NCBI GenBank assembly: GCA_950097015.1
Contig: CATNEN010000041.1
Location: 2,893,501-2,957,500, forward strand
Direction: 5' to 3'
DNA length: 64,000 nt
Source of the DNA: Macrostomum hystrix
Lineage: Eukaryota > Platyhelminthes > Macrostomidae
Shown: positions 56,680 to 64,000 of the stretch, one piece after another
How positions within the stretch are numbered: the stretch's first letter is position 1
How the letters are laid out: the number at the start of each line of letters is the position of its first letter
The notes under the pieces: generated by a model
Seen by the model: the letters and a program-made list of their open reading frames with translations, nothing else
Told to the model about the DNA's origin: nothing
Database searches by the model: none
Program-made: the position numbers and the translations under genes

Positions 56680-59320
56680 TGAGGATTTCCAATCCTTAAC
56701 TAAGCTCATTTGTTTCAGACTTAGTCTGGCTTCTACGAAGGATGAACACTGCACAGCTATGTGGACGACGAGAAATTTTAGTCTTTGCTGAGTAGCATTG
56801 TTGCATAGTTGCTGATTGGCTAATAAAATGCAAGCAATCTGCATCACTTTTCTAACTTAGTCGAATAAATTAGTTTTGTTATTAGGATCAGGATTAGGAT
56901 TAGACATGCAAAAAGCTTAAAGTAGCTAAAGTCAAATAGGAATAAGCATCTAAAAAATCTGGAATAAGTTACATAGAAACTTTATCTTGAAGCATTTATA
57001 ATCGATGGTTATAAAATGAAAGTGTGTCATCACGAACAACACTTCTGTAGTAGCTCTTTGCCAAGCCCAAAAGTAAGCAGTCATAGTTTATTTTCTACAA
57101 TCAGCACACTCATTGCTATTAAACACATATAAAAACTTATTCATAGTAAGATGTTACAAATGTTTTGTAGGATAGGTATAATATTTCCCAGGAAATAATA
57201 AATGCTATAATTTAATATAAATTATCACTTAAAAACTATGATATATTCAATAGATTATAAGAAACATATAAAGGCTTAATTTTGTTAAATACCCAATCAA
57301 AGCTAAATCAAAAGCTATAAAAATAAAGATGTAGCTACCATTGAAAACTCACTATTATATATAAAGTGACAAAGCTGAATAATAAACTCTTGAGGCTAAA
57401 TTTAAAGAATTTTTGATCTTCAAATTCTAAAAAAATATATAGTTGTGTTTAGCCAATAGCCAATAGTATTATTGAATCTTCTTAACTATAATTGGGTATT
57501 CATGAAGCACTATTATAGCTAAAAAATTAAATATTTTAAGCATTTTAATGAGATATGTTCATAGAATTCCATATCATGACCTAACTAGCTAGCTAAATAT
57601 ATGCGAGCACTTAGCAACTCTAGCTAGGTGATCTTTCCATACCAGTGGTAAGTTCCATAAACAGTGTTTAAAGCTAAAGTTGAACAGAAATAAATTACAA
57701 AAAGCATATATTACTGTACAGTTGCTTAGCTTAAATACAAATAATAACACTTTCGCTTCAATATCTCGTGTCAAAGAGTTTGGGAATGTAGTTAAATGGA
57801 TTCGACATTACTATCCACCCATGCTAACTGACCACTAAATCAAATAACTAACGGCCAACTATTACTATTTTTATTCAAGGGATTTACTTGTAAAAAGACA
57901 AAGGGCAATATAGTGGTGGGTGCTACATGATATTTCACTTTACTAATTATGTAGCTCCCCAGAAGGGGCGGTAAGGAATATGAAATGTGAAAGGTGGATG
58001 GGAAAATGAACACAAGCTTCAAGCTGAAAGCCTGCAGCCTGATAAAGTAAAGTGATTAACGGAATTAAAGCTATAGGTAATATGCTGAACTTAAAGTTTG
58101 CAAAGTACAAGAGATGTGTAATATATCATCAATAAAATCGAATGGTATAGTATTTAAATGGATGCAAAAAATAATGACAACGGCCTATCGTTCTGCTAAC
58201 GCAATCAAGTATAATTAAGGTGACGCTAGCATATAATTGCTCTGTTTCGTATAAAAAAGTAAGTTTAAAAGAAGACAAACTTTAAAAACAAGAAAATTAA
58301 AGAAGAGCTAAATAAAATAGCTAAGATTTGTTTTTAAATATGCTAAGAATTTTAACTCTGCCAAAATCCGCCTTTTTATAACACAAACTTGTTTTACTAC
58401 GTAATTATATTGTCCGTTGCAATTTGAAGCCCTGCGCTAATGTGCTGTTAATTAGTAATTGTAATCAAATTTGTGATTTTTGGTAAATATGCATACATTT
58501 ATTACGTTTAAAACATGGGAAATATGTGCACTAAAGTCATATGTCCGTGTTGTAGTCGCATTATACAATAGCCTCTACAAAGGATTAATACTTAACTAGA
58601 CCACTTTAGGCTACTTAACTTATATACGTAATTGCTAGTGGTCCTCGAGCCTGTAATCTAGAATGCTGTTTGCAGGCAGAATACTTAATTTTAATCAATT
58701 GGTTTCTAGGAATTCTAGAAGCCTTGAGACAAGGACTTCTTTATTATTTGTTGCCAGTTGCCAGTTGCCACTTTAAAACGATTTGAAATGTAAGTTTTGC
58801 AATTTTACGAGCGTATTTCAGTTTAACCTGGCACTTTTCAATTTACAGTGTAAATATCAGAATTCCACTTATACCATGTGATGACACTGTGAAAACTAAA
58901 TATTCTTTCTGCCAATTCATTTGAAGAAAGACACAATCTGTAATCTGCAGTTGGGAAAAATCGCACAGGGATACACTGGCCTTCATAACTTTTTATGCCA
59001 AAATTGCACCTAAACTGTGAAGGATTGCATATCCTACTTAGCACACATTGTCGCAAAAAATGAGTACTTGTTAAAAACATTTTGTTTGCGTTGAGTGAGC
59101 AGCAGCGCTAAACAGTTAGGAATATTCAAGTGTTATTTATTCATAGCTTTATTGCAGAACATTTGCAGCACTTGAGAATCTGAATAGAGCAACAGAAAAA
59201 GAGACTTAAGGCGCTGGTTTCATAGAGACGCATTGGGTTTGGGGCCGCGGGCATGCAGTGTAGCACTGCAGCAGTAAGCAAAATATTAATCCATCTAATC
59301 ACAATATCTGTTTTATGGCG
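56680..59320. other. AT-rich spacer upstream of the ATPase gene
   Basis: About 2.6 kb of very AT-rich unique sequence, no ORF of note, no RNA gene recognised. Confidence 0.5.
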
Positions 59321-59322
59321 GA

Positions 59323-59780
59323 TTAGCCGCTCCTGCCAACTCCGCTTTGATCAAAAGTTAACAAGAAAGCCACCCACAGGATAGTATAGAAGAAAACTAG
59401 ATTCGAAGCCTGGACTACAGTGACAGCAGTTAGGCCAATAAAGGTGCACAAATGATTGAGTTGATGAGATTCGCAGCGACTCAAAGCACAGAGGTGCGAG
59501 CACTGCCCAGTTATCATGGCAAAAACCTGCGCGTTTAAAACTGGCGAGTAGTATGGGCAGAGCATTGCAATAAAAAAAGTGAAGTAGTCCTCCACCGATT
59601 GGAATGACTTGCGTTGTTGGTGGTTCAGCTGTGCAGGTGCACCGGCCAATCCGGTCCTATTCGTTGCTAAACAGATGCAATACAAGCCGATGGGAAAATT
59701 AAGGCTAACAAGCATGCAGGGGAGACAGCAAGGTTTAGAATTAGTTGAGTGCCTTGCGCTTGTCCGGGCCAAGCCCAACC
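59323..59780 (-). CDS. Possible membrane-protein ORF, unknown
   Basis: Non-repetitive part of a longer open frame, about 150 codons, ending LLTFDQSGVGRSG-stop. It has two hydrophobic stretches near the end (HLCTFIGLTAVTVVQAS and LVFFYTILWVAFLL). No start that I can trust, and no recognised domain. Codon use lacks the strong GC3 bias of real genes in this window, so chance is possible. Confidence 0.25.
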
Positions 59781-60048
59781 AGGTCTTCAATACTAACTCA
59801 ATGGTCTTCAATACTAACTCAATGGTCTTCAATACTAACTCAATGGTCTTCAATACTAACTCAATGGTCTTCAATACTAACTCAATGGTCTTCAATACTA
59901 ACTCAATGGTCTTCAATACTAACTCAATGGTCTTCAATACTAACTCAATGGTCTTCAATACTAACTCAATGGTCTTCAATACTAACTCAATGGTCTTCAA
60001 TACTAACTCAATCGTCTTCAATACTAACTCAATGGTCTTCAATAGATG
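59780..60048. repeat. 21-bp minisatellite
   Basis: About 12 nearly perfect copies of a 21-bp unit with core TTCAATACTAACTCAATGGT. The near identity suggests recent expansion. Confidence 0.95.
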
Positions 60049-60254
60049 CTAAATAAGCGCATAAGTCTGACAGGTAGGCAGTAAATCCTAGAGCTCACTG
60101 ACAGTCTTCTTAACTGATGTGAGCTGTTATCGATTGAATCGAACTCAGGACCTTCCCTATCAAATTAAAACCCTGCATGAACTAAGCCTATGTGTTAAAA
60201 CAAGAAAATGGTGGGCTCAAATTTGATTCCAATTTAAATCCCAGTTAGTCTTAG

Positions 60255-60712
60255 GTCAGAAGAGGTAGTAGTTCAGGGCTCGTGCGGGTCAGGACAGGTA
60301 GTAGTTCAGGGCTCGCGCGGGTCAGAAGAGGTAGTAGTTCAGGGCTCGCGCGGGTCAGGACAGGTAGTAGTTCAGGGCTCGCGCGGGTCAGGACAGGTAG
60401 TAGTTCAGGGCTCGTGCGGGTCAGGACAGGTAGTAGTTCAGGGCTCGTGCGGGTCAGGACAGGTAGTAGTTCAGGGCTCGCGCGGGTCAGGACAGGTAGT
60501 AGTTCAGGGCTCGTGCGGGTCAGGACAGGTAGTAGTTCAGGGCTCGTGCAGGTCAGGACAGGTAGTAGTTCAGGGCTCGTGCGGGTCAGGACAGGTAGTA
60601 GTTCAGGGCTCGCGCGGGTCAGGACAGGTAGTAGTTCAGGGCTCGTGCGGGTCAAGACAGGTAGTAGTTCAGGCTCGCGCGGGTCAGGACAGGTAGTAGT
60701 TCAAGGCTCGGT
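60255..60712. repeat. 33-bp minisatellite derived from a stop-codon region
   Basis: About 14 copies of a 33-bp unit with core GTAGTAGTTCAGGGCTCG. On the minus strand each copy repeats the last codons and stop of the neighbouring BTB gene (CTGAACTACTACCTGTCCTG). Confidence 0.95.
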
Positions 60713-62736
60713 TCAGGTCGCCGTCGGCAGTGACCAGGAGGTCCAGCAGGACGCTGTCCGACGGCTCCGGGCCGACGATGGCGCGGAATTCGCCAAGCTT
60801 CTCCTCAAAGTTGCCCCCAGGCGGGCTGGGCCAGAGCTGCTCTGAGTCCGAGCTGCTGCCGTCCAGGCTGCCGACCGACTCGGGCAACGTCAGGCGGTCA
60901 CGGAGGGCCTGGCTCAGCTGGCCCAGCTGCGGAGCGGTGGCGTTATGCCTGGCCACATGAGCACTGCCCAATTCACCTTAGAGATTGCCTGGCAACAGCA
61001 GCCTTCCCAAGGCCCTCCCACAGAAGCATGTCACTCTCACTCAGAAGAACCCGCCAAGGACTCACATCGTCCACGGACACGGCGTTGATGTTCCGCTGCA
61101 GGAAGTCGAAGGCGGAGTCCATGAGCGCCGTTTGCCCGGTCCGCTCGCCCAGCACCAGCAGCGGCACCGCCGTCTCGAAGCCGATCCGAGCCACCAGAGC
61201 GCTGGCGCAAATCTTTGACAGGCGCTCCAGCTCGAACCGGTCCGCCAGCAGCAACAGGTCCACCTGGCGGTTTGGGGTGGACACGGCCTCAGACACATTG
61301 GCTTCCAGTAGCCGTTACGTTTTAGAGCCCTGCACAATTTCCCTCTGCTCACATCCCTTCAACCTGCACCGCTAACTCGCCCCAATTACATCTTGCCTCA
61401 TCCACTCTGTCTCACCAGCCAGTCCGTGGAGGCGTCGTCCCCGACAGGCAGCACTCCGGTGTAGAGAAACTCGAGCAGGCGCTCAACCAGTGGGCCCTCG
61501 CAGTCGGGCAGCCGGAGGTGCTTCTCAAGCGCCTCGCACATGCCGGACTGCAGGACGCGCCGAATCCACGGGCAGCGGCCAGCCAAGACCAGCGAGTGGA
61601 CCCGGAAGCTGCGCTCGTCGCAGGTGGTCACGAGCAGGTCCGGCGCAGGCTGCAGTAGCTCGCCGCGCCACAGACGAGTCAGGCACAGCTGCAGAGGAAG
61701 GGCAGGTCAAGCGGGCCTGGATCGTCTCTGACCACGGACACACAAATACAGACACCTAAATATGACATAAGGGAGCCAAACTTGCCGTAGAGGCAAAAGG
61801 CACCCACCTGCAGCTCATTAGGCACCGAGGCAGCCGATTCGGCAGCGCCGGCGGTGACGGTGCTGGGTGGCTCTTTGGAGGCGTCCTCGAGCGACACCGC
61901 CGAGATGGAGGCTGCGGCCGCGTCAGCTTCGGAGGCGGGCGCAGCCGCGTCGGCAGCAGCGTCGCCGGCGGCGAAGTCGGGCGGCAGGATGGCGAGCTCG
62001 CGCAGCAGGCCGAGGGTCTCCTGGCAGCCGCGTGGCAGGCAGGCGGTCAGCCGGCGCCAGAACTCGGCCGCGGCCGGCTCGGCGCGGACTGAGCGCAGCA
62101 AGCGCACAGCGAGGCCGGCGCGCCTGGCCGCCTTCTTGGCCCTCTTCTCCCAGCGAGCGGAGATGCGGAAGTCACCGGCGCCGGCGCCGCCGCCCGGAGG
62201 CCGCCGATTGTCGAGGCCGGCCAGTTCGGCCAGCAGGTGGTCGAACAGCTCGGACAGTCGCTCGGGGCTGGCCTGGCGGTATTCAGAGCGCATCGACTCG
62301 AGCTGAGTGCGGAGGGTCGAGCACCTGGTTTGTGTTGAGGGGGAAAGTGAGCACTCACTTCTTAGCAGCTCAAGACTCAAGTCTCTAAGTTACAGACTAA
62401 AATAATCGCCATAGACTCACTTTTTGGGCGAGGACAGCAGCGCCCGCCAGTCTTTGAACTGGAGGACTCCGCCGCCACCCAGCAGGCCCTGCCGGCAGCC
62501 AGTGCTCAGCAGGTCGGCCAGCTGCAGGGCGCACTCGGGCAGGCCAGAGGCCAGCGGCTCCAGCCGGTCGAAGCACAGCTGGCAGAGCTCCGGCCGCCGC
62601 TCGGCCGGAACCGCTCGCATCGCCGAGTGCAGCCGGTGAAGCAGCTGAGCCTGTGACTCGGCCAGCCTGCCAGCCCGGTCACGGAACAGCTGCTGCACCC
62701 TGGCCCGCTCAGGCCCAGGCATCGACTCGTAAAGTG
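60684..62736 (-). CDS. BTB/POZ domain protein with C-terminal UBA-like domain, 5' end missing
   Basis: Exons 62736-62421, 62324-61808, 61688-61416, 61263-61066 and 60926-60684 join with matching phases, giving about 515 residues. The first listed exon opens in frame after an acceptor (LYESMPGPERARVQQLF), so an upstream exon is likely; the ATG at 62722 is an alternative start. Order: helical region, a basic linker (WEKRAKKAARRAG), an acidic/Ala-rich linker, the BTB domain (PDLLVTTCDERSFRVHSLVL, LLEFLYTGVLPV, VDLLLLADRFELERLSKIC), then a UBA-like helix bundle ending LVTADGDLNRALNYYLS. BTB proteins commonly recruit substrates to cullin-3 ligases, and UBA-like domains bind ubiquitin, so a role in ubiquitination is inferred. 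I do not recognise the specific family. Confidence 0.75.
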
Positions 62737-64000
62737 CTGAAATATTTTAGATTCGTCTCTGGTCTATCAATGTCTAGTTTAATGAGTATTCTTATTATCT
62801 TTACTAGTTGTCTTTGACAAGAGCCAATTGTACACGGCTATTTCTAAGTAATGAGGAGGCGTGGAAAATCGACTATCTTTTCCTGATGTTGCACTCACTT
62901 TCGGTCTTATACTCTCAATCGGATTATATTTTGTTGGTCTTACGGCAAACAGTTAAAAGATGACAACTCACTATAAATTATTACAATTATTACAATCACT
63001 GAGAGAAGGTAATTCCCAAGCACAAGTATTTGATTGTTACTCACGGATCCTGAGTCAGTAACCAAGATATGGAAAAGGGTTCAAGGTAAGATCTGGGTGA
63101 AGTTTCCAGGAGTCACAATTCCAATTTCAATAAGGTATTCTTAATTATCTGGATCTTGCATGGGTTAGCCAGGGATAGCAAAGGCTAGCGACTAATAGAT
63201 ATCGGATCTAGCTAGGAGATTGAATAGCAAGCGAAGAAGGAACGGGCGAGCGGGGGCCGTCTTACTTTCTCTCAGTGCAAGAACTTTTATACTCATCCGG
63301 CCAAAGGCTGCCATAGGGCAGGAGTCTTTAGGCTAATCCTAGAGCTCCTGCAAATGCATCCTCGCGCAGGAGAGCTGCATATTCTAATCGCGCCTAGATG
63401 TAAAAATCGCATAGTTTAAATTGTAACACTTCATTAGCCCTTTTTTACAGAAGCGAAGGTCCTCCGAGCTCATAGATAACAATATGTTAGATATTATAGG
63501 AGGTTGATTAACATTTGTGGGGGTAAAAGATGACGGTATAAGAGGCATTCGGAAACAGATTTAAAGAAAATGATAAAGCGCGAAAAAAACTGTACAGTAT
63601 AAATAGTGCGAGTTTGAGAAATAAGAATTGAAAATGTCCTAACAATTGACAATTGATTTCGAAGTCTAGCTTTTGATAACACTTGTAGGAGGTATAAAAA
63701 TGTGAGATGGCGTGTAAAGGTTATATGCATAGTTGGTATAAGAATATGATAGAAAAACACGATCGATTAGGAGTGTCAAAACAAGTGGCATATACAAGAC
63801 CTTAGACAGGGTCAAGGAGGGTGCACAAAGGGAGTGGGGTAGAGATAAAGCGAAGCGCAGAGAAGTGCCATAGACTATGTGCGCGAGTAATGTACATGTC
63901 CAGTTAAGTTTATTGAGTTAGAAAGTAAAGGAAAGGAGAGGCTTGGATTAAAGCGACGAAAAGTGATATAAAGGGACAGAAAAACGTGGGGCTCTATGCG
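62737..64000. other. AT-rich spacer or 5' intron of the BTB gene
   Basis: Unique AT-rich sequence to the window edge. No exon recognised. Confidence 0.4.

Overview
This is a eukaryotic (metazoan) nuclear window. Its genes are split by GT-AG introns, and the proteins include a laminin alpha chain, IFT88 (so the animal is ciliated), a Golgi Ca2+/Mn2+ P-type ATPase, the Rab geranylgeranyltransferase beta subunit and an aftiphilin-like clathrin adaptor partner. Codons are very GC-rich at third positions, while the spacers between genes are AT-rich. Almost every larger intron and spacer carries its own private minisatellite. Three unrelated genes have a 3' splice acceptor exactly 5 nt before the ATG, which suggests spliced-leader trans-splicing. 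Together this fits a free-living flatworm; a Macrostomum-like genome is my best guess. The species is an inference, not something read directly from the sequence.

Layout. 1-13898 (+): the last 27 exons of a laminin alpha gene, with the end of a laminin IV domain, LE repeats, coiled coil and LG1-LG5; the exon frames join without a break. 14205-15110: an array of hairpin-forming repeats. 15624-17969 (+): a two-exon gene for a 58-residue single-pass membrane protein, whose intron is a 17-bp minisatellite of nearly 2 kb. 18.3-19.0 kb: a repeat array, then an 82-bp exact copy of part of the next gene. 19835-20254 (+): an intronless calmodulin-like EF-hand gene. 20.5-31 kb: arrays and GC-rich spacer without a recognisable gene, apart from a TATA-type promoter candidate near 30.68 kb. 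34042-38445 (-): aftiphilin-like gene. 40748-43431 (+): IFT88. 46881-48212 (-): RABGGTB. 50405-56663 (-): SPCA-type ATPase (ATP2C family). 60684-62736 (-): 3' part of a BTB/POZ gene with a UBA-like C-terminus; its 5' end was not found and may lie beyond the window. Low-confidence single ORFs lie at 40016-40249 (+) and 59323-59780 (-).

The genes are unrelated housekeeping and developmental genes and do not form a pathway. IFT88, RABGGTB, the SPCA ATPase and aftiphilin all touch vesicle or ciliary traffic, but I see no evidence that they are clustered for a reason. The most unusual feature is the origin of the minisatellites: in several genes the repeat unit contains a copy of the adjoining exon end and 5' splice site, and in one gene a copy of the last codons and stop. 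A second unexplained signal is a dispersed inverted-repeat motif, CTACT-NNN-AGTAG. It occurs at several separate places and is the core of the array at 14.2-15.1 kb.
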